Positions 25,305-33,823 of a stretch of DNA of 64,000 nt are shown one piece after another (within the stretch, counting starts at the first letter, position 1; each line of letters begins with the position of its first letter). Position numbers and translations under genes: made by a program. The stretch lies in contig DASWII010000042.1 in NCBI GenBank assembly GCA_036397755.1, positions 39,934 through 103,933 of the forward strand. The letters run 5' to 3'. The notes below the pieces were generated by a model. The model saw only the letters and a list, made by a program, of their open reading frames with translations, made no database searches and was not told the DNA's origin. Source of the DNA: CAMYLY01 sp036397755. Lineage in GTDB: Bacteria > Gemmatimonadota > Gemmatimonadetes > Gemmatimonadales > GWC2-71-9.

Positions 25305-26402
25305 ATGGCCGCGGCCAAGGACTACTATCAGGTTCTCGGGGTCGCGGAGAAGGCGTCGCCCGAGGAGATCAAGAAGTCCTACCGGCGCCTCGCGAAGCAG
25401 CACCACCCCGACGCCAATCCGAATAGCGGGCAGGCGGCTGAGCGCTTCAAGGAGATCGCCGAGGCATACGCGGTCTTGAGCGACGCCGAGAAGCGCAAGC
25501 AGTACGACATGATGCGTCGGTTGGGCGCGTTCTCGCGCGGAGGCGCGGGAGCATGGGCCGGTCGGCCTGGGAGGCCGGGCGGCGGGCCGCGCGCCGAGGA
25601 TGTGGAGTTTGGCGGATTCCCGGGATTTGGTGGGCTCGGAGACCTTTTCTCCTCCATCTTCGGCAAGGGGAAGCATGACCAGACGCCCGAACCGATCGAG
25701 ATCGTCGCGGAAGTGCCGTTCAAGACTGCGGCGCTGGGAGGCCAAGTGCCGGTGATGGTGTCCGTTACCGAGGCATGTGCCACCTGTGGCGGATCCGGTG
25801 CGGCGCCTGGGGCGAGCGTCAATGTGTGCCGCGAGTGTCAGGGGCGCGGCACGGTCACTTTCGGCCAGGGCGGGTTTGCGGTCACGCGACCGTGCCCGGC
25901 CTGTCGCGGAAGGGGCAAAGTCCCGTCGTCGCCCTGCCCGACATGCCGCGGCGACGGCGAGGTGGCGAAGTCCAGGCGCCTGCTCGTGACGGTGCCGGCC
26001 GGTACTGAGGACGGGCACCGGGTGCGGCTCAAGGGGCAAGGGCAGCGGGCCACCGGTGGAGGGGCGACTGGAGATCTGGCGGTGACGTTCCAGGTCCTAC
26101 CCGATCGGTTCTTCCGGCGTGACGGGCAGGACGTGCACTGCACGATACCGATCAACGTCGCCCAGGCAATGCTCGGCGCGAAGGTCAAAGTGCGTACGAT
26201 CCAGGGAGGGCGGGTAGTGCTGACGATTCCCGCCGGCACCCAGCCGGGAAGGAAGTTCCGGATTTCGGGTCGGGGGATCGAGAAGGGTGGCAAGAAAGGG
26301 GATCAGTACGTGGAAATCGACGTGCGAATTCCCGAATCGCTCTCTGCAGAGGATGCCGCGTTGTTGAAGGAGTTTGCCGACAAGGTTGGGTTGCGCTACT
26401 AG
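25305..26402 (+). CDS. dnaJ: Chaperone protein DnaJ
   Basis: DnaK co-chaperone of 365 residues. J domain at 5-70 with the HPD motif at 34-36, a Gly/Phe-rich linker at about 78-118, four CxxCxGxG zinc repeats (CATCGGSG, CRECQGRG, CPACRGRG, CPTCRGDG) and the C-terminal substrate domains ending PESLSAEDAALLKEF. Complete type I DnaJ. Starts 3 bases after grpE, so co-transcribed. Confidence 0.96.
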   Translation: MAAAKDYYQVLGVAEKASPEEIKKSYRRLAKQHHPDANPNSGQAAERFKEIAEAYAVLSDAEKRKQYDMMRRLGAFSRGGAGAWAGRPGRPGGGPRAEDVEFGGFPGFGGLGDLFSSIFGKGKHDQTPEPIEIVAEVPFKTAALGGQVPVMVSVTEACATCGGSGAAPGASVNVCRECQGRGTVTFGQGGFAVTRPCPACRGRGKVPSSPCPTCRGDGEVAKSRRLLVTVPAGTEDGHRVRLKGQGQRATGGGATGDLAVTFQVLPDRFFRRDGQDVHCTIPINVAQAMLGAKVKVRTIQGGRVVLTIPAGTQPGRKFRISGRGIEKGGKKGDQYVEIDVRIPESLSAEDAALLKEFADKVGLRY

Positions 26403-26436
26403 AGCGGTCGACCGGCAGCTGCGTTCGTGCTCGGAT

Positions 26437-27246
26437 TCAGTGGTCGCGGAGCCAACGAACCGGATCGGCGACCTGAAGGGTCCCCACGCGATCGACCGAG
26501 AACGTCGCGGCGGTGCCGGGTGCCGACCAACGCACCACTTCACCGGTGATCGACGAGATCGTGAACGCCACGAAGGTGGGCTGCCGCTCGCCCTCACCCG
26601 CGAGAATATGGATCCGCCCGCGCGGGTCCACCGCGAGATCGGCGACATACGCGGTGGGCTGCCACGGCCAAGGGAGTCGCCAACGGACCTTCCCCAGACC
26701 GTTGTAGAGGGTGAGCGAACGGTCCGGAACCGCGTGCACGACTCCCCCCTGCGCGGCGATGAGCAACCCCGTTCGCGCGCTCTGCTCGACGAGCGCGAAG
26801 GTGACCACCGTGTCTCCGTCGATCGCGACCAACCGACCGTCCGGAGCTTCGACGATGATGCGTCCGTCCGGGAGCACCGCGAACTGGTGCGCGGCGCCGG
26901 ATCGCGTGTTGAGGGAGATCCGTTCGGCGGGCTGCCATGTGCTCGTGAATACCGCGATCTCCGCGACGCCGTCGCGGATGTCCGACACGTACCATCGATC
27001 GTCGAGCAACTGCACGTGCTGAGGCCCTGTGAGCCCGTTCGACGCCCGGCGGTACACCGCGCCGGAGCGCCGGTCGATCACCACGACGCCTCCCGTGTCA
27101 GGCCGCGTCACCACCAGGAGCGAGTCACCGGCGGCAGCGACCCCTCGGCCGTCAAGGAAGATCAGGTCCTCGTTCAGGCCCGCGGTGCCGCACGCGGCGG
27201 CTCCGCAGAGCGCGATGAGCGTGGCAACGTGGCGCCCGGTTTGCAT
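26437..27246 (-). CDS. Secreted beta-propeller-like hypothetical protein
   Basis: 269 residues with an N-terminal signal (basic start, hydrophobic LIALCGAAACG). A Cys follows but the -3 residue is Ala, so a lipobox is weak. The rest is repeats of short beta strands of the NHL/six-bladed-propeller style (DGRGVAAAGDSLLVVTRPD, LDDRWYVSDI, LPDGRIIVEAPDGRLVAIDGD, DLAVDPRGRIHILAGEG). Probably periplasmic or outer-membrane-associated; ligand unknown. Convergent with dnaJ, 34 bases between stops, and divergent from the YjbQ gene. Confidence 0.65.
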   Translation of the reverse strand: MQTGRHVATLIALCGAAACGTAGLNEDLIFLDGRGVAAAGDSLLVVTRPDTGGVVVIDRRSGAVYRRASNGLTGPQHVQLLDDRWYVSDIRDGVAEIAVFTSTWQPAERISLNTRSGAAHQFAVLPDGRIIVEAPDGRLVAIDGDTVVTFALVEQSARTGLLIAAQGGVVHAVPDRSLTLYNGLGKVRWRLPWPWQPTAYVADLAVDPRGRIHILAGEGERQPTFVAFTISSITGEVVRWSAPGTAATFSVDRVGTLQVADPVRWLRDH

Positions 27247-27292
27247 GAGTGCGAAACGTCCAACGGGTTTGGTACCCGGTCAAGTGCGCCGT

Positions 27293-27321
27293 TTGCCCCG
27301 CTGCAGTCGAGCGCGTATCCT
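27293..27321 (+). promoter_or_regulatory. Candidate promoter for the YjbQ gene
   Basis: TTGCCC (27293-27298) and TATCCT (27316-27321) with a 17-base spacer lie about 87 bases before the YjbQ start, in the divergent gap after the propeller-like gene. Confidence 0.4.
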
Positions 27322-27407
27322 CTTCCGTCGGAGCTTGCCTGCGCACGTCCCGGGTCGCATGCCGGAGCGCGCGCGCCGCAATTGACGCATGCCACTGGGG
27401 GCAGGCC

Positions 27408-27824
27408 ATGCCTGTAGCTCGTCGCTGGACGTTTGCGCTGGATGCGGAGTTTGGGGAGCGCAACATCTCCCCCGAAGTCCGGCAACTCGTGGCCGAGTCC
27501 GGCGTGCAGACCGGCGCCGTGGTTATCCACCTCACGGGGTCCACCGGGGCGATCACGACGATCGAGTACGAGCGGGGGGCGCTCCAGGATCTGCGCCGCG
27601 CGCTCGAGGCGATTGCACCGGTCGCCGAGGTGTACGCGCACAACGAGGCCTACGGTGACGGCAACGGGTTCTCGCACGTACGGTCCGCCTTGCTGAAGAC
27701 CGGCATCACCGTGCCGATTATCGAGGGCGAGCTCCAGCTCGGTACCTGGCAGGAGATTCTCCTGCTCAACCTCGACAATCGCGCACGTACCCGAGAAGTG
27801 GTGGCGGTGGTGGTGGGGGAGTGA
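27408..27824 (+). CDS. YjbQ-family (UPF0047) protein
   Basis: 138-residue member of the UPF0047/YjbQ family, some of which have thiamine-phosphate-synthase-like activity in vitro; the physiological reaction is unsettled. The conserved C-terminal half is clear: HNEAYGDGNGFSHVRSALL, then VPIIEGELQLGTWQEILLLNLDNR, ending VAVVVGE. The upstream extension of the frame (27249-27407) lacks similarity and is rejected; ATG 27408 has a GGGGCAGG ribosome site. Single gene between a divergent and a convergent neighbour. Confidence 0.85.
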   Translation: MPVARRWTFALDAEFGERNISPEVRQLVAESGVQTGAVVIHLTGSTGAITTIEYERGALQDLRRALEAIAPVAEVYAHNEAYGDGNGFSHVRSALLKTGITVPIIEGELQLGTWQEILLLNLDNRARTREVVAVVVGE

Positions 27825-27911
27825 GCGCGTTCCGGCCGGTGTGAGCCCTGGGCGGTCTCAACGCAGCTCGACCCGCAGTGAGGGCGCGCACCCGCGGCGG
27901 ACCGTAGGTGG

Positions 27912-28274
27912 CTACGTTCTGAGTAGCGGGAGCCTCCCGACGATCTTGGCGGTCACGCCCGCCGGAAGCGCGGCGTTGAGCGCCGCCCCCACCAGCTTGC
28001 CGCTCGCGGCGATCTGCTCGTCTCCCAATCCCAGTTGACGCAACCCCCGCTCGAGCGTCGCGGGCGTCGCCAGGGCCAGGAGGGCTCCCGTGCGAGCGCT
28101 GCTCGTCGGCGCTTCGCGCATCCAGTCACTGCAATCTGGGAACGCGGAAACCACTTGCGCGAACGACTTGGTGTCGACCCCCATGCGGATCGACGTAAAG
28201 ATGGCTCCAAGGGCCTTCGACGCGAGGTTGCGGTCGACGTTGCACGCTTCGGCGATCACCCCGACAAGATCCAT
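27912..28274 (-). CDS. Small helical protein, DUF2780-like
   Basis: 120 residues, mostly helical, no signal peptide. The layout of two repeats, each with an amphipathic helix then a phrase like MGVDTKSFAQVVSAFPD or LGLGDEQIAASGKLVGAAL, resembles DUF2780/VcgC-type proteins, whose function is unknown. It follows mnmA by 9 bases and ends the long minus-strand run. The call rests on pattern only. Confidence 0.5.
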   Translation of the reverse strand: MDLVGVIAEACNVDRNLASKALGAIFTSIRMGVDTKSFAQVVSAFPDCSDWMREAPTSSARTGALLALATPATLERGLRQLGLGDEQIAASGKLVGAALNAALPAGVTAKIVGRLPLLRT

Positions 28275-28283
28275 CGTCGCTCC

Positions 28284-29348
28284 TTACGAAATGATTCCCC
28301 CGCCCAAGAGCCGGTCGCCTTCGTACAGCACCCCCGACTGCCCCGGCGTGATGGCGCGGAGCGGTGCAACGAGATCCACCCGCACCCCACCGTCGGTCGT
28401 GACCGCCGCAATGGTCGCCGGCGCAGCGGCAGACCGATAGCGCACCTGGATCTGACACGACGCCCCAACGGGCGGCCTCGGGGCGATCCAGTTGAGCTCC
28501 TGCAGGATGACCCGATCGCCGTATAGATCTTCCTCCGTCCCGATCACCACCGTCCGTCGCCGCGGCTCGATGGCGACGACGAACATCGGCTGGGTGAAGC
28601 CCCCAGGAAGACCCCGCCGCTGGCCAATCGTGAACCGGGCGTATCCGCCATGCTCGCCGACGAGTTCCCCCGTCGTGGTGCGTACCGGTCCGGGCGCCAA
28701 CGCGGGGGTGTCCTCCGGGAGATGCTGCGCGAGCACGGCGGCGTAGTCGCCGTCGGGCACGAAACAGATCTCCACGGATTCCTTCTTATCCGCCGTGACG
28801 AGCCCGAGACCGCGGGCGGCGGCACGAGTCTCGACCTTGGACAGCATCCCAACGGGCGTGAGCATCCTGCGCACCACGGACCGATCGATCCCCCAGAGGA
28901 AGTAGCTCTGGTCTTTCGAGCGATCGCTCCCTCGAAATAACGCCCCGTCGCGCGCGATGGCGTAGTGGCCGGTCGCCACGTAGTCGCATTCCATGGCGTC
29001 GGCGTGCGCGAGCAGGTCGCGGAACTTCGTGAACGTGTTGCAGCGCACGCACGGGATGGGGGTGCGCCCACGCAGATACTCCCCCACGAAATCGTCAATC
29101 ACGTCATGCTTGAACCGGTCAACGAGATTGAGCACGTAGTGCGGAATGCCCAGCCGCTCGGCAACCAGTTGCGCGTCCGTGATCGAATCCAGCGAGCAAC
29201 AGGGGCGATCGGGCACCGCGCCACCGTAGCAAAACAACCGCAGCGTGGCTCCGATGACGTCGTACCCCTCGTCCACCAGCAGTGCGGCGGCGACCGAGGA
29301 GTCCACCCCGCCGGACATGGCAACCAACACCCGGCCGCGCGTGCTCAT
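28284..29348 (-). CDS. mnmA: tRNA-specific 2-thiouridylase MnmA
   Basis: Adds sulfur to U34 of tRNAs for Lys, Glu and Gln. 354 residues with the PP-loop SGGVDSS at 12-18, catalytic cysteines C103 (CVRCN) and C195 (EICFVPDGDY), GHYA at 127-130, KDQSYFLWG at 145-153 and FTIGQRRGLPGG. A CCS at 50-52 near the N-terminus is a feature of one subgroup. The ATG overlaps the cysteine desulfurase stop (ATGA), a sensible pairing since the desulfurase can supply the persulfide. TusA-E relay genes are not seen. Confidence 0.95.
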   Translation of the reverse strand: MSTRGRVLVAMSGGVDSSVAAALLVDEGYDVIGATLRLFCYGGAVPDRPCCSLDSITDAQLVAERLGIPHYVLNLVDRFKHDVIDDFVGEYLRGRTPIPCVRCNTFTKFRDLLAHADAMECDYVATGHYAIARDGALFRGSDRSKDQSYFLWGIDRSVVRRMLTPVGMLSKVETRAAARGLGLVTADKKESVEICFVPDGDYAAVLAQHLPEDTPALAPGPVRTTTGELVGEHGGYARFTIGQRRGLPGGFTQPMFVVAIEPRRRTVVIGTEEDLYGDRVILQELNWIAPRPPVGASCQIQVRYRSAAAPATIAAVTTDGGVRVDLVAPLRAITPGQSGVLYEGDRLLGGGIIS

Positions 29349-30538
29349 GAGGCGAGTCGGGAACCGAGTTCCCGCACCGTAGCGGCGACGTCCGGCAGCA
29401 CCGTCACCACGCGATCGACGTCCGACGGTCGACTGGCCTTGGAGAGGGAAAACCGCAACGACCCACCGGCGACGTCGGGAGCCACCCCCATCGCGCTGAG
29501 CACGTGGGACGGGACGAAGGTCCCCGTCAGACAGGCCGATCCGGAGGAACAGGCGATGCCGGCCAGATCCAGGTGTAGGAGGAGTGCGTCGCTCTCCGCC
29601 CCGGGGACGGACACATTCGAGATGTGCGGCGCGCGATCGGTGGTCGCACTGTGCACCACGAGACCGGGCAGCCGCTCGGCAAGCCGGCGCTCGAGGTCGT
29701 CACGCAACGACTGGGTGGCTGCCGCCGTCGCGCCCACCTCGCGCACCGCCAGCTCGACCGCCGTCGCCATCGCCACCGAGCCAACCACGTTCTCCGTCCC
29801 GGGCCGCATGCCCGCCTGTTGTCCGCCACCGTGGAACAGCGGATCGATCGCCGCCCGGTCGCGCACCAACAACACGCCGGTCCCCTGGGGCGCCCAGATC
29901 TTGTGGCCCGACGCCGCGAGCATCGTGATGTTGGGGTTGGCGAACGAACACGGCACCTTGCCGATGGCCTGCACCGCATCCGTGTGAAAGGGCACGCCCG
30001 CGTCGGTCGCGCGCGCGGCGATCGCGGCGATGTCCTGAATCGTGCCGGTTTCGTTGTTCACCCACATCACGCTGAGCACGGCGAGGCCGCCGGCCAGCTC
30101 GCGTTCGACGGCCTCGAGATCGATCCGGCCCGCCTCGTCGACCGGCAGGGCGACCATCTGGCCACCGAACGCCGTGATCGCCTGTGCGGCTGCGAGCACG
30201 GCCTTGTGCTCGGTACTGCCGACGGCAACGCGCACGGGCCGGCCCGCTCTGCGCGCCGCCAAGGCCGCGCCCACGATTGCCATGTTGTCGGCTTCGGTTC
30301 CCCCCGAGGTGAACACCACGTGCCTCGGGTCCGCGTCGAGCGCGTCGGCGACCCGCCGCCGCGCGTGCTCGATCAAGCTCCTGGCCGCCCTTCCGAAGCG
30401 GTGGGCGGAAGCCGCGTTGCCTGTCAGCTCTTGGCGGAGCAGGGGCTCGATCGCCTCCCGCACCTCGGCTCGAACCGGGGTCGTGGCGGCGTAATCCAGA
30501 TAGACCGGCGGTGCGCCGGCAGCACGTTGGTGGGGCAT
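29345..30538 (-). CDS. iscS: Cysteine desulfurase (IscS/NifS type)
   Basis: PLP enzyme that takes sulfur from cysteine as a protein persulfide. 397 residues: YLDYAATTPV at 13-22, TSGGTEADN at 77-85, NNETGTIQ at 161-168, PLP-binding Lys213 (ASGHKIWAPQGTG) and the group I catalytic loop SSGSAC with Cys336. It is coupled to mnmA by an ATGA overlap, so tRNA thiolation is its likely main task here. There is no iscU, iscA or iscR adjacent, so a general Fe-S role is not shown. Confidence 0.94.
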   Translation of the reverse strand: MPHQRAAGAPPVYLDYAATTPVRAEVREAIEPLLRQELTGNAASAHRFGRAARSLIEHARRRVADALDADPRHVVFTSGGTEADNMAIVGAALAARRAGRPVRVAVGSTEHKAVLAAAQAITAFGGQMVALPVDEAGRIDLEAVERELAGGLAVLSVMWVNNETGTIQDIAAIAARATDAGVPFHTDAVQAIGKVPCSFANPNITMLAASGHKIWAPQGTGVLLVRDRAAIDPLFHGGGQQAGMRPGTENVVGSVAMATAVELAVREVGATAAATQSLRDDLERRLAERLPGLVVHSATTDRAPHISNVSVPGAESDALLLHLDLAGIACSSGSACLTGTFVPSHVLSAMGVAPDVAGGSLRFSLSKASRPSDVDRVVTVLPDVAATVRELGSRLAS

Positions 30539-30585
30539 GGAGAACGAAACCTAGGACGACGGTGGCCGAGACGGTAGGACCGTCG

Positions 30586-31308
30586 CTACATGGATCGCAC
30601 ACCCATCGTCACGACATCGTCGATGCGAACCGTCTCAGCGGTGAAGTACGGCTCCCCATACGGCTGCCGGATGAGGCTGCCGTAGCGGGCACAGTGGATG
30701 TGCACGTTCTCGTACACATCACCGCCGGCCGGGAAGATCTCGCCGGCGGCGTTCTTCCCGTCGAACTGGGACGCGTAGCAGCGGATGGCCGCCATCTTGG
30801 TCTCGAAGGTCTCCGAGATGTCCACCACAAAGGTCGGCTTCACCGGGTCCTCGCGATAGGACAAGGTGTACAACACTTTTTCGGGACGATGCGGATCTCC
30901 GTCGGCCGGGTAGCGGGCCAGGCCCGCGAGATAGGACGCATCGCGTGCCACCTCGGATCCGATCCGGTGATCGGGATGGCGGCCGATCGGGAAGGGAAGA
31001 ATGACCACCCGCGGCGCGAGGCGCCGAAGCAACGCCACCACCGCGCGACGAGTGTCATCCGTGTTGTGCAGGCCCGCGTCCGGCAGGCCGGCATTCACCC
31101 GCACGTGGGCGCCGAGGATGCGGGCGGCGTTCTCGGCCTCCCGGGCGCGGATCGCCGCCGTACCGTGCGTGCCGGCTTCCCCTCCCGTGAGATCGATGAT
31201 CCCAACGCGATAACCGACGTTCGCGGCGCGGGCGAGGGTGCCCCCACACGTCAACTCAACGTCATCGGGATGAGCACCAATCGCGACCAGGTCACACCGT
31301 TCACTCAT
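30586..31308 (-). CDS. bshB1: BshB1-type LmbE deacetylase
   Basis: Zinc deacetylase of 240 residues. AIGAHPDDVELTCGG (H13, D15, D16) and the second ligand motif FPIGRHPDHRIG mark the LmbE/PIG-L fold, and the closing block (YASQFDGKNA ... YGSLIRQPYGEPYFTAE) is typical of BshB1, which deacetylates GlcNAc-malate in bacillithiol synthesis. bshA and bshC are not in the window. The ATG at 31308 overlaps the end of the last efflux permease by 8 bases; the longer frame upstream is a shadow of that permease. Deacetylation of another glycoside conjugate cannot be excluded. Confidence 0.88.
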   Translation of the reverse strand: MSERCDLVAIGAHPDDVELTCGGTLARAANVGYRVGIIDLTGGEAGTHGTAAIRAREAENAARILGAHVRVNAGLPDAGLHNTDDTRRAVVALLRRLAPRVVILPFPIGRHPDHRIGSEVARDASYLAGLARYPADGDPHRPEKVLYTLSYREDPVKPTFVVDISETFETKMAAIRCYASQFDGKNAAGEIFPAGGDVYENVHIHCARYGSLIRQPYGEPYFTAETVRIDDVVTMGVRSM

Positions 31309-32545
31309 GACGAAGGGCCTCCACCGGATCGAGTTGTGACGCGCGGCTCGCGGGCAGCAAGCCAAAGGCGAGGCCAATCGCAATGGACACGCCGGTGGCG
31401 ACGACTGCGCTCCATACCGGTACCCCCGTTTCGAATCCGAGGAGCCGCTTGAGTACCTCACCGGCGCCGAGTCCGACGGCAATGCCCAGCGCGCCTCCGA
31501 TGAAGGTCAGCGTCGCCGCCTCCACGAGGAACTGCCAGAGAATCTCCCGGCGCGTGGCCCCCAACGCTTTGCGCACGCCGATCTCCCGCGTTCGGCTGGT
31601 GACCGACACCATCATGATCGCCATCACACCGATCCCCCCGACCATCAGCGCCACGCTGGACAGCACGATCATCACGAGGAAGAAGACGCCCGTCAACTGG
31701 TTGAAGATGCTCAACACCTGATCCGACGTGAGGAGATCGAACGTGTTGGGGTCGGCCGGGCGCAAGCCGCGCATGCGCCGCAGCTGCACGGTGGCGGCGT
31801 CCATGGCCTCATCGACGGAGACACCGTCGCGCGGCTTGACCAGAATGACGAGCGAGTTGGTTTCGTCGTACCGGTAGGCGCGCTCGGTGAACAGGAACGG
31901 TAGGATGGCGGAGATCTCCTGCCCCGGCGGCTGAAAGATGTTCTCGGGTTTTTGGTAGACGCCCACGACCCGGACCGGCCGGCCGCCAACCCGGATCGTT
32001 GCGCCTATCGGGTCCAGGCGGCCAAACAGCTTCTCGACCACCTCACGCTCGAGAATCACGACCGCGGCCCCGGCCCGGACCTCGGTGGCCGTGAACGGGC
32101 GGCCGCGGGCGATCTGGCCGCCGAGGATTTCCATGAAGCGCTCATCGGCGCCGTATATGACCGTGAGTTGCGTGCGGACGCCTTCGTGCTCCAGCCGCTC
32201 GAACAGTCCGAGCCACAGTGCCGAGTATCGGATTTCGGGCAAGGTTTCGATCGCGTCGGCCTCGCGCGGCTGGAGCACCGGTCGAATGCGAACCTCACGC
32301 GGTAGGGCATCGGGGTTGAGCGGTGTCGTTGAGAAGAACCGGAGGATCCTGAACGTCGTCGGACCGACGACTTCGATGGTGTTCAGGATTTGCCCGCGGA
32401 TGCCCTGGACGATCGACGCCATCGCCATCACCGTGGCGACGCCGATCACGATCCCGAGGATCGTGAGGCCGGATCGCAACTTTTGCGCGCGAATGGCGTC
32501 CGTTGCCATGGTCGTTCCCTCGATGAGGGCGTGCAGACCGGTCAT
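31301..32545 (-). CDS. MacB-type ABC permease, type B, second copy
   Basis: 414 residues: N-terminal membrane helix (RSGLTILGIVIGVATVMAMASI), a large periplasmic MacB_PCD domain (about 50-270) and a C-terminal FtsX domain with three helices (GVFFLVMIVLSSVALMVGGIGVMAIM ...) and the coupling segment SRTREIGVRKALGATRREI. It lacks its own ATPase domain, unlike MacB. Close in sequence to the permease at 33824-35065 (both end VEALR-E and share FLVEAATLT), so the pair are paralogs. ATG 32545 follows the previous stop by 2 bases; the last bases overlap bshB1. Confidence 0.9.
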   Translation of the reverse strand: MTGLHALIEGTTMATDAIRAQKLRSGLTILGIVIGVATVMAMASIVQGIRGQILNTIEVVGPTTFRILRFFSTTPLNPDALPREVRIRPVLQPREADAIETLPEIRYSALWLGLFERLEHEGVRTQLTVIYGADERFMEILGGQIARGRPFTATEVRAGAAVVILEREVVEKLFGRLDPIGATIRVGGRPVRVVGVYQKPENIFQPPGQEISAILPFLFTERAYRYDETNSLVILVKPRDGVSVDEAMDAATVQLRRMRGLRPADPNTFDLLTSDQVLSIFNQLTGVFFLVMIVLSSVALMVGGIGVMAIMMVSVTSRTREIGVRKALGATRREILWQFLVEAATLTFIGGALGIAVGLGAGEVLKRLLGFETGVPVWSAVVATGVSIAIGLAFGLLPASRASQLDPVEALRHE

Positions 32546-32547
32546 GA

Positions 32548-33792
32548 CTACTCGGCCCGGATGGCCGTGACGGGGTCCAGCCGCGCGGCGCGACCCGCGG
32601 GATACACGCCGAACACCACGCCGGTCACGCCGCCCAACGTGAGGGCGAGGGACACCGACCACCACGTCACGCGCGCGGGCAAGGGCGAGACCAACGTCAC
32701 CAGTTGTGCCAGGCCGGATCCGGCCAGGACGCCCGCCACGCCGCCCAGTACGGAGAGTGTCACGGTCTCCGCGAGAAACTGGCGCAACACGTCGCGGCGC
32801 CGGGCGCCCACGGCCTTGCGTATACCGATCTCGTGGGTCCGTTCTTGCACGGACATCAGCATGATGTTCATGATCACGATGCCGCCGACCACCACCCCAA
32901 TGGCCACGACGGCTGGCACGACCGTGAAGATGACGCGTGTGAGGTTTTCCCAGAACGCGATGAGCCCTTCGGCAGTGTCGATCGTGAAGTTGTTGTCCTG
33001 TCCGGGTCGGAGCCTTCGTGCGATCCGCATGGCCTCCTCGGCGCGCTGCATCGCGTCGGCGACCTGAGAGGCCTCGGCCATCTTGACGGAAATCGCTGCG
33101 GTTTGGCGACGGCCGTACATCGCCTCGAACACGGTGATCGGCAGCATGAGGAAGCCGTCCTGGGATTGGCCGAGCACCGTCCCCTTCTTCGCGACCACGC
33201 CGGCCACGGTAACTTCCGTTCCGCGTACGCGGATCCTCTGGTTCGGGCCCGTGGCCGGGTTGCCGAAGAGCTTCTCGGCTACGTCCCATCCCATGACGGC
33301 GGTGAGGCGGCGCTCGCGCACGTCGATGTCGGTGAGCCCGCGCCCGGCGACGATCTCGTAGTCCTGCACCGTCTGAAAGGGTGGAGTGATGCCGAAAACC
33401 AACACGTCGCCGACGGTGCGGTTGCGCCACCGTACGTCCGCCTGTGGCGTGGGCCAACCCGACTGTCGTGCGATGGCGATGGCATCGGGAAGCGCCCGCT
33501 CGACGAAGGGCACGTCGTCGTCGCTGATCATGGGGCGCCGCTGCAGAACTCGGTACTCTTCGTCGTCGACGAAGGCCACCGTGATGGGAATGCGGCGAAT
33601 CTGAAAGGCGTTCCGTCCGACAATCGCGCCCGCGAGGTTCTCGCTCACGTACGCGTTCATCCCCTGGATGATAGCCACGACCGCGACGAGGAACCCTACT
33701 GAAACGATGATGCCGAGGAGCGTGAAGAACGACCGGAGTTTATGGGCGGAAATCTCGCGGAGGGCGATGCGGAGCGCTTCGAGCAGTGGCAT
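32548..33792 (-). CDS. MacB-type ABC permease, type A, second copy
   Basis: 414 residues, same fold as its neighbours: one N-terminal helix (RSFFTLLGIIVSVGFLVAVVAIIQGMN), periplasmic MacB_PCD domain and a three-helix FtsX domain with ERTHEIGIRKAVGARRRDVLRQFLAE. The opening MPLLEALRIALREI and closing VTAIRAE match the permease at 35069-36310 much better than the adjacent ones, so it is the second type A member of an A-B-A-B series. Expected to form a heterodimer with the type B protein encoded 2 bases downstream. Confidence 0.9.
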   Translation of the reverse strand: MPLLEALRIALREISAHKLRSFFTLLGIIVSVGFLVAVVAIIQGMNAYVSENLAGAIVGRNAFQIRRIPITVAFVDDEEYRVLQRRPMISDDDVPFVERALPDAIAIARQSGWPTPQADVRWRNRTVGDVLVFGITPPFQTVQDYEIVAGRGLTDIDVRERRLTAVMGWDVAEKLFGNPATGPNQRIRVRGTEVTVAGVVAKKGTVLGQSQDGFLMLPITVFEAMYGRRQTAAISVKMAEASQVADAMQRAEEAMRIARRLRPGQDNNFTIDTAEGLIAFWENLTRVIFTVVPAVVAIGVVVGGIVIMNIMLMSVQERTHEIGIRKAVGARRRDVLRQFLAETVTLSVLGGVAGVLAGSGLAQLVTLVSPLPARVTWWSVSLALTLGGVTGVVFGVYPAGRAARLDPVTAIRAE

Positions 33793-33823
33793 GCGACAAA
33801 CCTAGCCGGCTCCTCGCGGCGCG

